Made by a program: the position numbers and the translations under genes. DNA of 64,000 nt from Galdieria partita (lineage: Eukaryota > Rhodophyta > Bangiophyceae > Galdieriales > Galdieriaceae): the NCBI GenBank assembly GCA_025991245.1, contig BQMJ01000006.1, forward strand, positions 269,034 through 333,033. Reading direction: 5' to 3'. Within the stretch, counting starts at the first letter, position 1. Every line of letters begins with the position of its first letter. Positions 30,567 through 43,085 of the stretch are shown here, in pieces. Below the pieces are notes generated by a model, which was given only the letters and a program-made list of their open reading frames with translations, had not been told where the DNA came from and made no database searches.

Positions 30567-33500
30567 GATGAATTAGAATCCAAGCTGGGTCGTTGGGAAA
30601 GAAGCTATTTGAGTTCACATGAGGGTTCATTGATTTATTTCCCCTCACTCTCCTCCATTGCCCTTTAGCTGTCATGGGCTGTGTTTTGTTCTACCTAGCC
30701 AATTCTCGACAAAATTCAAAAATTTTTCAAAATTTTTTTAAAGCAGATATTTGCGTCAAAAGGCTGTAGTAAATAGTTTGTATCTATGAAAATGTGTTTT
30801 TCTGATGTATGACTAGTTTTTCACGATTAGCCAAGAGTAAACTCCAACTGTCTAAAAAATGGCCAGAGTGTAATCTTCTTGTAAATATTAAAACAAGTAG
30901 TGGTAGAAATAATTAGCGACGAAGGATTTAATGAATTGGAACTTACCAAGCTCTTCTTTCATACTTCATTGTCCTCTGGAAAAGTTGAGGAAAGACCAAC
31001 GATTTATTCAAAATCTCTATGGTGCATTTTTGCATACATGACATAGTTGGAAATTTTTGAGCCAGTTTGCAAGTACACTAGAATATTTACAAGTAGAGCT
31101 TCTCCTGCAACTTCTCAAGTGTCACAGTATTTCAAGTTGTGTCACTAACATAGACATCTAGTCTCAATCTTGCTCTTGCTCCCTATTCAAAAGTAGAAAT
31201 AAATAAGTACCTCAGTAGAAGGCATTCATTTTATTTCTATTCGCCAAGTACCAATTTAAACGCTAGATAAATATGAAAAGCAAAACGCATTGAAATTTCT
31301 TATGGTAATAATGGAAGAAATAGAATTTCGATTGGACGACTTCCCAAACAACGAGTTTCAAATAGAAAATTCTAGAGAAAAGAGCTAGGAAGAAACCAAA
31401 ATATTATGCAATACATACTAAAAGACTAAACAAGTATTTAAAGATAAGAAAACAAAGAAGAACAAATTGATTGTAAAGAAAAAGAGTGAAAGTACAATAT
31501 GACCAATAAGGAAAAATGCCACGCAGTGATATAATCTTCTAATAGTTATTGCGCAAAGTATTGACCAGGTAGACATAAAGCAACAAGAAAGAGGAAGAAC
31601 AGCAGACATGATGGAACATTAATGTTTTCACTGTTAACTGCTTCTTTTAGTTGAAAGCCTTCTTTATGGCATATGTATGGTATGGCTTACTTTTGGTTCA
31701 ATATGTATACCATCAGCAAAGCAGCATTATAGTATACAAAGATATTCACAGAATGAAATAAGGAGTATACAATGATCATAAGAAAATAAAACCCTGCTTT
31801 GCCAAATTGCTAAGTGATAGATAGGACAACATAAGGAAAAAGTAGACCGAAACAAGGTTGTACTCTTCAAACCACTGTCATTGTATCGAGAAAGGCTCTA
31901 ACACGGTGGATCCCGTGTAATATGGTTGCAAAAAAACGGAGCCAATTTAGTTTTGCAAGGTTTGAAGTAAATAATAAATTAGGTTAGCTCCAAACAAATG
32001 AAAACGTTTCCCCAAAACAAGTACTAGAGAAAATTCATGATCAGTCAAAAGCTGTACAAGTGCACGAGTATGTTAGGGGATGAAGATTTCATAGGCGAAG
32101 ATGAATTGACACAAATGGATCAACAAACAAAACAAAACTTAAACACTACCCAATACGAAAGCAACAAGGTTAAGTCAAAATATGTGAATCATTAAATCAT
32201 TCTTTGCTTTATAAGATTGGCTTCACGAGAACACAATTCAATGAAGGAAAGCGCGTGACGAATGTCAGAGGACACTAGACAATTCTTTTTTTATTAGGAA
32301 TTTGTTACGTTTCTTTCTTTCTTGCACTTATTGACTAATAAATGAGCAATAAAGACACCGATTTTGAAAATAACCTATAGAGAAAAGAAAGACAACAAGA
32401 GAAATAGAATCTCTTGAAAGTTGAAGAATTCTCATAGACTACTTGTCTTTATTGAATAAGCATCTCTAATTGTTATCAGGGGTGGACATTAGTGACAATG
32501 CAAAAGATAATAAGAAGAAGTGTCCAAAATGCATGTTCATAGAAAAACTTACCATATTCTCTGTCGGAACCAATTCAATACTCTTGTCAAATTGAAATAC
32601 TCAAAAGAAATTTTAAATATTTAAGGAGAGAAACAAAAACAACAGGATGATTACAAAGAACACGAAAGAAAATACAACAAAATCATGGAGGAAAAGTGCT
32701 CTTGAGAGATATGTTTCTCTTCAAGCTGTCATTCAAAGCATAGTCAAATTGACATAATCCAAGTTACTACAGACCAACATTGAATTTTTATGGCTAGATT
32801 GCTAGCTGCTTAATTCATTTGAGACCTTTTTATGGCAAAAGAGTGGCTTGCTTTGTCTTCATTATATATATGTATATATATCAACAGTATAATTCGAGTA
32901 TAATATAACGTCGATCAAGATAAAATAGAACAAAATGAATCCAGTTACCATAAGAAAGTAAAAAAGTTTTTACAAAGAAGGTGTCTGATAAAAGATGCCA
33001 CATAGTAACAACCAACAGTCCCAAAATTCTACTTTTCGAAAAACTGTCGCTTTTCAATATCAAAAACGACTATTGTGAAACAAGCCATGCTATACGTTAG
33101 CTGTAAAAAGTTACCAGATTTAGATTTCGCAATATATCAAATTCAAAACCAAATTGCTCAGCTCCCCCCAAAAAATTAAAAATCTAATAAAAATGAAAGA
33201 AATGGGACAATTGGATATCGTTTTCATGCAATGCAAATAGGACTGTTGGGGTGATTCCAAAAATTTCAAAGGATGAATTACTTTGTCACTCGAGATAAAT
33301 TAACAAAATCACAAAAATCTTTAAGAATGTTGATACAATTTCACAAGTAAGAGAATCAATCTAAACCAATAATTTTCATGATTTATTGCAGCCCTTTTAC
33401 GACGATGTACTGAATCGAGAAAGCGTCATACCTCTTCGAAAAAGAAAAGAAGAGTCGTGTCTTTTCAAATAAAAAAATTTAACTTTTTTTTTTTAAATTA

Positions 33501-36500
33501 CCTACGGTTCATTGAAAGGGCGATAGAAATATCGTCTCAAAGAGGGTCTAAAGAAAAAGTATGAATGTAGGGAGGTCGGCACAAGTGAAAAAATTGAAGA
33601 ATTTCAATACATAATTTGTCCTTTATAGCATCAGTATTCCTAGTTGTTCTCGGGGGTAATCAGTGGTGATAATGTGAAAGTTAGTAAAGAGGAAAGTAGA
33701 TCCAATCTGCAAATAGAAAAAATCAATAAATTCTCACCTCGAACAGTTTAGTACATAGGTAAAATGAAACCAAGGAAAACTTCATTACACATTGAAGGGT
33801 TACAAAACATAAAACACAAGAAAAAAGATAGCAGTAGTAGAAGAGAAAGGATAGAGAAAGTCAACTTTTTGAAATGTGAACAAAGAGCCTAAACGTTGAT
33901 TGATTCTTCTAATTCAGTCATTCTTATAAAATAACGATAGAACAAAAATCTATGGCATAACAGTACGCACATGAAAAACCAAAAAGATTGATTTGGAGTT
34001 TGACATTTTTGAGAATAAATAAAAGAAAGTTTAAAAAGTTTCTAACCAAACACAAAGTTCTATTTCTGAGAATACAAGAATAGCGTAGGCATTGTTTACT
34101 TTTGGCCAAAGATGTATAGCCACACTATATTTCAAATAGTAGGCTATTTACCGAATAAAACGAAACAAGCAGTCCCTCTCAATTATCAGAAAGCAAAAAT
34201 TCCTTCACCAAATGGTTAAATTTTCAATAACACTGCAACGTAAAATACAATAAAGTGATCAAAGAACCATACTCAAAAATTTGCTATATAAGACAGATTT
34301 TTAAAGACGATTCTCATAAGGTTCAACCATGAAAGTCTTGGCGATGCGATGGAAACAAAAGTCTCGAAACAATTCAAATTGCGAAGTTTTTCATTATGTA
34401 TGCACTGGAGATATCAACGAATTTAATAAGAAAAGGCAATAAAGAAATATCATTATCGTTACAAAGGAATACCCATACATACCTATATGAAAAGAGAAAT
34501 TTGCGAGAAACATTAATGTGACATTATTAAATAACAAATTCAATAATTCATAAAATTTAAGGCAACACTAAAAAGAAAAAGATTTCATCATTTCAGTTTC
34601 AGTTCTATTATATTGGCATTATGAAAAGGTATTGAAGAGGAATTTATGCAATGTATCAAAGAGAAATAGGCAATTTTTGCATTAAAAGGGCTACACTTGT
34701 TTCAAGGTGTTATTAAAGGAACAATACAAATACCAATTTTACAAGGAAGCCATCGAATAAGCATTTAAAGAAATAGAAACTAAAGAATATATTGAAGAAT
34801 TTCCATGTACCACATATTCCTTTTATCATCAGTACCTTGAAACAATTCTCGTCCGGCAGAAATTTGTCGACCGTGGGAAACGAAGTAATAAAGTTACAGC
34901 AAACTGCTCATAGAGAACAAAAAATAGAATAGTTTTGATGAAAGAGAATTTATTAACTATATCACATTGAAATGCAGAAGAAAAAATCTTTTTTTTTCAT
35001 TTATAGAAAAGTAGTAAAAAGAAGGGATAGTCCTTGAAGACAACAATGAAGATAGCACAAAACAAAAAAAGGAAAGTGTTACGTAGAGACAGATTGCTCT
35101 ATTCTTGTGACGACTTGTTCGCGCAAATTGCTCGCGTCTTAGACAAACGTCACCTGAAGGGTAACATATAAACGAATCACCAAAAATCTCAAAACCATAC
35201 TAAAGAAGCAGAAAATTGCGCAATCCAAAAACATTTGAACTAAACGAGGAATCTAAAAACTAACTCCAGTTTCCAGTCCAAAAAAAAAACTCAAACAAAA
35301 TGTAGCTGACAGAAAACCAAACTTAGTCAGTAGCACAACAAGCAAAATGAATAAAGAAATACGTAACTATTCTTTGACAAAAAACATAAATAAGAAAAAA
35401 CATATAAACAATTTACTCTAGCCACTCCTACTTTGAGACTACTAGAGCGCAATGAATTGAAAAACTAGGTATGTCCTGGCTGAAAGGAATATGTTGTTGA
35501 AAAATTTTAAGAGGTTCGCATGAATTGTACTTTTTTGGTTGTCTTTTTGCCTTATCATTTTCATCCTTTATCGATCAATTTGTACGACAAATTATCAAGT
35601 TTTATTTTCATAATTTTTTTTGTTCTTTGTAATGCCGTATTCATTATGTGAAGGATCCTTTTGCTTTCTTATAATAGATGGATGTTCTTTTATATTTTCT
35701 GTTAATTTTTCTTTATAGTTTGTGACCTTTGACATAAACATTAGACATTAAGAAAACCTAGTAGGTCCTAATGAAATATTGCCCGTGCCGTGTGCCGAAC
35801 CATTCACATTTGAAGAGACATTACGTTTTTTGTCATCTTAATGCATTGTAGAAAAAAGTAAATTCGTGCTATCAAGGCCTCTACATATGCTATCAATCTT
35901 GCAAAATTGATTCATCCTGAAATTGTGCTGTTTATTTTGCCAGTGATCAAGTTACTTGCCTCTTGGGCTATTTTTGCTTTTCTTTGTATTTCTTGTATAT
36001 TACACGAAATTCAGGAAATTTTGGAAATAATTTGAGATGCTATTTTTATTTTACAGACTTGCTGAGTGGGAATTTCATTGTTGCTTCGCAGTAATTTGAA
36101 ATTGTGAGCATTTTTCTTGAATGGGTCTTTTTTTGTTGTTTTTGGCATCATTACTTCGTTCTTGATTGACTCATTACAAATTAATTGTTTTTTCTTTCAT
36201 TTTATGATTTTTGGCTTCGTGTTTTATTTGAACCAAATCAATTTGGTAAAGTATTCTTTTGCTTTCTGACAGTGGATGACTTTACCTAGAATAACCCCGC
36301 TAATATCTACCAATAGTATTTGAGCTTTTATGTAGGTATGCATATTTTACTTGAATTCATACTTTAGTGAAGCCTAAAAAAACCGAAATAAGGAAATAAT
36401 ACTCAGAAACAGAGAAATACCAGGGTGCAAAAGGATAACTTCTAAATACAAGAAAATCTAGAAAATACCTGCACGTTTTCAAGTATTCTTTTCATAAACA

Positions 36501-36734
36501 TCAAATATACAAAAACACAAAAAAGAGGCACGCAAGAAACCGCACAGACCACAGTTAAATCACACTGGGAAATTTACCACCTAAATTATTTAGCTAGAAT
36601 ACAAAAAAAAGTAGGAAGCTCAAAAGAGTTCATAAACTTTCGTTTTTAATGCATTCAAAAGAAATTGAAACGCAATAAATTTTGAAGTATGTATAACCTG
36701 GCAGAAGGGAATGGGCATTTTTTTTCTTATTCAC
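30567..36734 (+). repeat. Subtelomeric 6-kb unit A, full length with internal inversion
   Basis: First of the long units. Anchor strings recur in the same order in the other units: TTGAGTTCACATGAGGGTTC near the start, TATGGCATATGTATGGTAT, CAAGTACTAGAGAAAATT, CTCAGCTCCCCC, AATTTCAATACAT, GGTTCAACCATGAA, TTGGCATTATGAAA, AAAAAGTTACAG and CTCCTACTTTGAGACTACTA. There is no sustained reading frame. The plus strand is strongly A-rich except in the inverted part. It ends at an interstitial telomere tract. Confidence 0.85.
35500..36390 (-). repeat. Inverted sub-repeat block inside unit A
   Basis: About 0.9 kb whose reverse complement matches the normal orientation elsewhere. For example the complement of 36,240-36,375 matches 41,690-41,850, and the complement of 35,620-35,800 matches 42,300-42,450. 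Base composition flips from A-rich to T-rich exactly over this block. Both edges fall at sub-repeat boundaries near a telomere-like stub. Confidence 0.8.
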
Positions 36735-36796
36735 TTTTATTAGGGTTTATTAAGGGTTCATTAGGGTTAGTGTTTATTAGTGTTTATTAGGGTTGT
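36735..36796 (+). repeat. Interstitial telomere-repeat tract 1
   Basis: Reads TTTTATTAGGGTTTATTAAG, then GGTTCATTAGGGTTAGTGTT and further degenerate copies of the terminal TTTATTAGGG repeat. It separates the end of unit A from the slightly 5'-truncated start of unit B, G-rich strand in the same direction as the real telomere. Confidence 0.8.
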
Positions 36797-39700
36797 CGTT
36801 GGGAAATCCAGTAAGAAGCTATTTGAGTTCACATGAGGGTTCATTGATCCATTTCCCCTCATTTTCCTCTATTGCTGATTGTCATGGGCTGTGTTTTGTT
36901 CTACGTAGCCAATTCTCGACAAAATTCAAAAATTTTTCGAAATTTTTTTAAAGCAGATATTTGTGGAAAAAAGTTGTAGAAAATGATTTGTATATACTAA
37001 TTTGTGTTTTCTTGTTTCATATGAACTTTTTCACGATTGGCCAAAAGTAAGCTCCAACTGTCTAAAAAATGGCTAGAGTGCTATTTATTTGTAAATATAA
37101 AAATAAGTAGTGGTCGAAATCAACAGAAATGGAGGAGTAAAAGAATCGAACTTACCAAGCTCTTCTTTCATATTCTATTGTCCTCTGGAAAAGTTGAGGA
37201 AAGACCAACGATTGATTCAAAATCTCTATGGTGCATTTTTGCATAAATGACATAGTTTGAAATTCTTGAGCCAGTTTGCAAGTACACTAGAATATTTACA
37301 AGTAGAGCTTCTCCTGCAACTTCGCAAGTGTCACAGTATTTCAAGTTGAGCCGTTAACAAAGACTGCTAGTCTCAAACTTGATCTTGTTTCCTATTGAAA
37401 CGTAGAAATGAATATGTACCTCAGTAGAAGGCATTCATTTAATTTTTTTTCTCCAAGTACCGATTTAAACGGTAGATAAGTATGAAAAGCAAAACGCATT
37501 GAAATTTCTTATGGTAATAATGGAAGAAATAGAATTCCGATTGGAGGACTTTCCAAACAACGAGTTTCAAATAGAAAATTCTAGCGAAGAGAGCTAGGAA
37601 GAAACCAAAATATTATGCAATGCACACTAAAAGACTAAAAAAGTACTTAAAGATAAGAAAGCAAGGAAGAAGAAACTGATTGTAGAGAAAAAGAATGAAA
37701 GTACCACATGACCGATAAGAAAGAATGCTACTCAGTGATACTTTCTTCTAATAGCTACCACTCAAAGTTATAGATTATCTAGACATAAAGCAAATAGAAA
37801 GAGGAAGAATAGTAGACATGATGGAATAACTACGTCGTCATTGTTTATTGTTTATTTCAGTTGAAGGCTTTTTTATGGCATATGTATGGTATAGCTTACT
37901 TTTGGTTTTATGTGTATACCATCCTCAAAGTAGCATTATAGTATACAAAGATACTCACAGAATGAAATAAGGAGTATACAATGATCGTAAGAAAATAAAA
38001 CCCTGTTTTGCCAAATTGCTAAGTGAAAGATAAGACAGCTTAAGGAAACCATAACGCAAAACAAGGTTGTACTCTTCAAACCACTGTCAGCGAACCGAGA
38101 AAGACTCCGATACAGTAGATGGTAAATAGTACTGTTGCAAAAAAAGGAAAGCGGAGCCAATTTAGTTTTGCAAGATTTCAAGTAAATAATGAATTCTGTT
38201 AGCTCCAAACAAATGAAAACGTTTCCCCAAAACAAGTACTAGAGAAAATTTATGATCAGTCAAAAGCGGTACAAGTGGACGAGTATGTTAGGAGATGAAG
38301 ATTTCATAGGCGAAGATGAACTGACACGAATGGATCAACAAACAAAACAAACCTTAAACACTATCCAATATGAAAGCAACAAGGTTGTATCAAAATATTT
38401 GAATTATTAAATAATTCTTTGCTTTATAACATTGGTTTCACGAGAACATAATTCATTGAAGGAAAGCACATGACATATGTCAGAGAACACTAGACAATTC
38501 TATTTTTATTAGAACTTTGTAACGTTTCTTTCTTTCGTACTCTTATAGACTAGTAAATGAACGATAAAGGTATCGTTTGAAAATAACCTATAGAGAAAAG
38601 ACAACAAGAGAAATAGAATCTCTAGAAAGTTGAAGAATTCTCATATACTGCTTGTCATTATTGAATAAGTATCTCTAATTTTTCTCTTGAGCGGACATTA
38701 GTCGACAATGCAAAAGATAGTAAGAAGTAGTATCCAAATGCATGTTCAAAAAAGAACCTACCATATTCTCAGTCGTAAACAATTCAATACTTTTGTCAAA
38801 TTGAAATACTCAAAAGAAATTCTATATATTTTAAGAGAGAAACAAAAACACCAGGATGATTTCAAAGCACAAGAATGAAAATACAACAAAATCATGGAGG
38901 AAAAGTGCTCTTGAGAGACATGTCTCTCAACAAGCTGTCATTCAAAGCATAGTCAAACTGACATAATCCAAGTTGCTATAGACCTACATTGAACTTTTGT
39001 GGCGAAATTGCTAATTGTTTAATTCATTTGAGGCCTTTTTATGAGAAGAATGTGGCTTGCTTTGTCTTCATTATATATATCAACAGTACAATTCGTGTAT
39101 AATATCATGCCGATCAGCATAAAATCGTACACAATGATGCAGTTACCATAAGAAAGCAAAAAAATTTTTTTTACAAAAAAGAAGTGTCTGATAAAAGATA
39201 CCACATAGTAACAACCAACAGTTGCAAGATTCGACTTTTCGAAAAACTGTCGCTTTTCAATATCAAAAACGACTATAGTGAAACAAGCCATGCAATACGT
39301 TAGGTGTAAAAATTTCCAGATTTAGATTTCGCAATACATCAAATTCATAACCAAATTTCTCAGCTCCCCCCAAAAAATTAAAAACTTCAATAAAAGCGAA
39401 ACAAATGGAACAATTGGATATCACCAATACAACTGTGGGGGTGGTTTCAAAAAGACTTCAAAGGAAGAATTACTTTGTCACTCGAGATAAATTAGCAAAA
39501 TCAAAAAAACTTCAAGAATGTTGACACAATTTCAAAAGAATTTAACCGAATCTACACCACTTAATTTTATACTCTATTAGATTCTTTTACGACGATCTAG
39601 TGAATTGAGAAAAACATGCTTTTTAGAAAACGGAATGAAAAGTCTTGTCTTTTCAAATAAAAAAAATTTAACTGTTTTACCAAAATTACCTACGGTTCAT

Positions 39701-42700
39701 TAGAAGAGCGATAAAAATATCACCTGAGATAGAGTCTGTAGAAAAAGAAAGAATTTAATGAGGTCGGCCCATGTGAAAAAATTTAAGAATTTCAATACAT
39801 TATTTGTCCTTTATGGCATCAATATTTCTAGTTGTTCACAGGGGTAAACAGTAGGTGATAATGCACAATTTAGTTAAAAAAAGAGTAGAACAAATCTGCA
39901 TATCAAAGAAAATCAATGTATTCTTACCTTGATCCGTTTAGTACATAGGTGAAATAGAACCTAGGAAAACTTCATTACACATTCAAGGGTTATAAGACAT
40001 AAAACACAAAAGGAAAACAGACAGTAGTACTAGAAGAGAAAGGATCAAAAAAAGTGAACATTCTAAAATGTGGAAAAAGAGTCTATACGACGATTGAATT
40101 TTCTAATTCAGTCATTCTTAGAAAACTACAATTGAGCAAAAATCTAGGGCATAGAAATATTCACACTGAAAAACCAACAAATTGATTCTCAGTTTGGCAT
40201 TATTGAGAATAGAAAAAAGGCGGATCGAAAAGTTTACCAAAACACAATGTTTTGCTTTTGAAAATCTAAGAATAGCATAAGCACTGTTTACTTTTTGCTA
40301 AATATGTATACCGACACTATATTTCAAGTAAGGCTACTCAAAGAATGAAGCAAGCAGTGTCTCAAGAGCATCAAAAAGCAGAAACGACTTACCAAATGGT
40401 TAAATTTTCGATAGCATTGCACCGTAGAATACAATAAAATGACCAAATAACAATACTTAGAATTTTGCTATATAAGACAAATTTCTAAAAACGATTCTAA
40501 CAAGGTAAGGTTCAACCATGAAGATCTTGGCGAAACCATTGAAACAAAAGTTTCGAAATTATCCATATCCAAAGCTTATTATTATTTATGCACTGAAGAC
40601 AGCAGCGATCTTAATAAGAAAAATCAATAAACAAAGAACATCATCGCTACAATGTAGTACCTATATGAAAAGACAAATTCAACGAAAAAGCTACTATGTC
40701 ACCAAGGCATAAAAATTTAAAAAAATTCCAAAATTTGTGACAACAGTTAAAAAAAAGAAAAAGATTTCAGCATTTCATTTTCAGTTCTATTGCATTGGCA
40801 TTATGAGACGGTATTGAAGAGAAGTTTATGCAATATATCAAAGGGGAATAGGCAATTTTTGCATTACCAGTTTAGGACTTTCTTTATACGGTTTACTAAA
40901 GGAACAATACCAAAACAAATTTTAGAAAAAAGCCATAGAAAGAACCTTGAGAGAAATAAAAACTTGAGAATATATTGAAGAATTTTTATGTACCAATTGT
41001 TCTTTACATCATCGGTACCATGAATCTGTCCTCGTCAGGCAGATATTTTACAACCTTGTGAAACGAAGTAAAAAAGTTACAGAAATCTGCTCACAGAGAA
41101 AAAATATACAGTACCTTTGATGAAAGGGAATTTAGTAACTATATCACATAGAAATACAGAAGAAAAAATGTTTTTTTTCTCATTGGAGGAAAAGTAGTAA
41201 AAAGGAGTGACAATACATGAAAACAACAATGAAAGCAGCAAAATACAAAGAAATGGAAATGCTACTTAGTGGCAGATTGTTCTAATTTTGCGACGACTTG
41301 TTCGCGTACATTGCTTGCGCCTTAAACGTCACCAGAAGGGTACCATTTGAACGAACCACCTGGAATCTCAAAACGACACAAAAGTAGCAGAAAAAATTGT
41401 GCATTCTTAATAAAATTTGAACTAAAGAAGGAATGTAAAAAACTAACTCCAGTTTTCAATCCATAAAAAGTTTAAACAAAATGTAGCTGACAGGAAACAA
41501 AACTTGGTCAGTAGCACAGCAAGCAAAAAAAATAAAACAATACGTAACTATTCTTTGTGCAAGAAAGCATAAATAAGAAACCGGACATAAACAATTCACT
41601 CTGCCCACTCCTACTTTGAGACTACTAGAGCTCAGTGAATTGAAAAACTAGGTATGTCAAGGACGAAAGCAGCAAGCATTTTTTCGTCATTTTGGTCTTA
41701 TAATACTTCATTAGGGTATACTTTCAAGTTAAATATGCATACTTACCTAAAAGTTCAAATACTATTGGAAGATATTAACAGGGTGATTCAAGATAAATTC
41801 ATCCAATATAAGAAAGCAAAAGGATACTTCACCAATTAGCTTCGGATCAAATAAAACACGAAGCAAAATATCATAATATGAAAAAAGACAATTAATTTGC
41901 AATGAGTCATTCAAGAACAAAGGTAATGATGCTAACAATAACAAAAAGGCAACCATTCAAAAAAAATGCTCACAATATCTAAAAAGCTCAAAATTTCGAA
42001 TTATTGCAAAGCAACAGAGAAATTCCTTAACTCAAAAGGGCCTTGAACTAAAAATAGCATCCGAAAGTTTTACCTAAACACCCGTAGCAAACAACAAAAT
42101 ACAAATATACGGAGAAAAAGCACACAAGGCAAGTCAAATGATCGTTGGCGAAACAAGTAGCACAGTTTGAGAATTAATTACTTTTACGGAACTAAAAGCA
42201 AAAGTAAAGGTCTTGATAGAACCAATTCGTTTTTTTTTCTCCAATGAATTGAGATTTCCAAAAACCTAATGAATCATTAAATGCGAATGACCCGGAACAG
42301 GACAATAGGAATTTTTTTAGGGTTCATTAATTCTTTTTAATTTTATAACTGTTTCTAACAAAAGTCACATACTATAGAAAGAAACTAACAGGATAGAAAA
42401 AGGAACATTCATCCAACAGAATAAAGCAAAAGGATCCTTCACCCAATGAATGCGGCTTCACAAGAAAAAGAAAAAAACAATAAAAAAAAGCTTTAATAAA
42501 TGGCTCTGCAACAAAATCAATGAAAAACGAGAGTTTCAAGGCAAGAATCATTCCAAAAAAAATTTCAATCAAACAAACCACTTCAAATTTTAAACCAACG
42601 CAACACGACATGAAATTGCCTAAAACAAATGAAGGACAATCATAAGTTAAAAGCAAAATCAAAACTTTTTCCTATCGTTTCCAAGTATTCATGCAATATA

Positions 42701-43085
42701 TCTCAAATACAAATATAATGGAAAAATAACCCACAAGAACAGTCTCCAAAACGCGACCAAACACTCAGTGAAATTTGCGACTCATTATACTAGACTAAAG
42801 GCAAACGAAGAGGCTAGATCGAATTAAGAAACTTTCGTTTGAAATGCAATGAAGAGAAAAAAATGCACTAAATTGTAAAATATGTCTAGGCTGGCAGAAG
42901 GAAGTGGGCATTTTTCTTTCTTATTCAGGTTTTACTGAGGAATTATTATTGGGTACATAAAAATGCCTCAACAAAAAAAGGACAAACACCAGTTAAAAGC
43001 AAAATATAAACTTTCTGTATACTCTTCCAAGTACTTATGCAAAATATACCTCGAATAGAGCTATAAGGAAAAAATATCACACAAG
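36793..43085 (+). repeat. Subtelomeric 6-kb unit B
   Basis: Collinear with unit A over its whole length (offset about 6.21 kb) but with the last part in standard orientation. The final 1.3 kb shows sub-repeats with telomere-like stubs at about 41,690, 42,320 and 42,930. It stops abruptly at about 43,085 where a mid-unit sequence begins. Confidence 0.85.

Noticed and set aside
40518-40712. Lysine-rich 64-codon frame repeated at 60,241-60,459
   Set aside because: Composition simply reflects the A-rich strand; related units A and C have stops and shifts at the same place.
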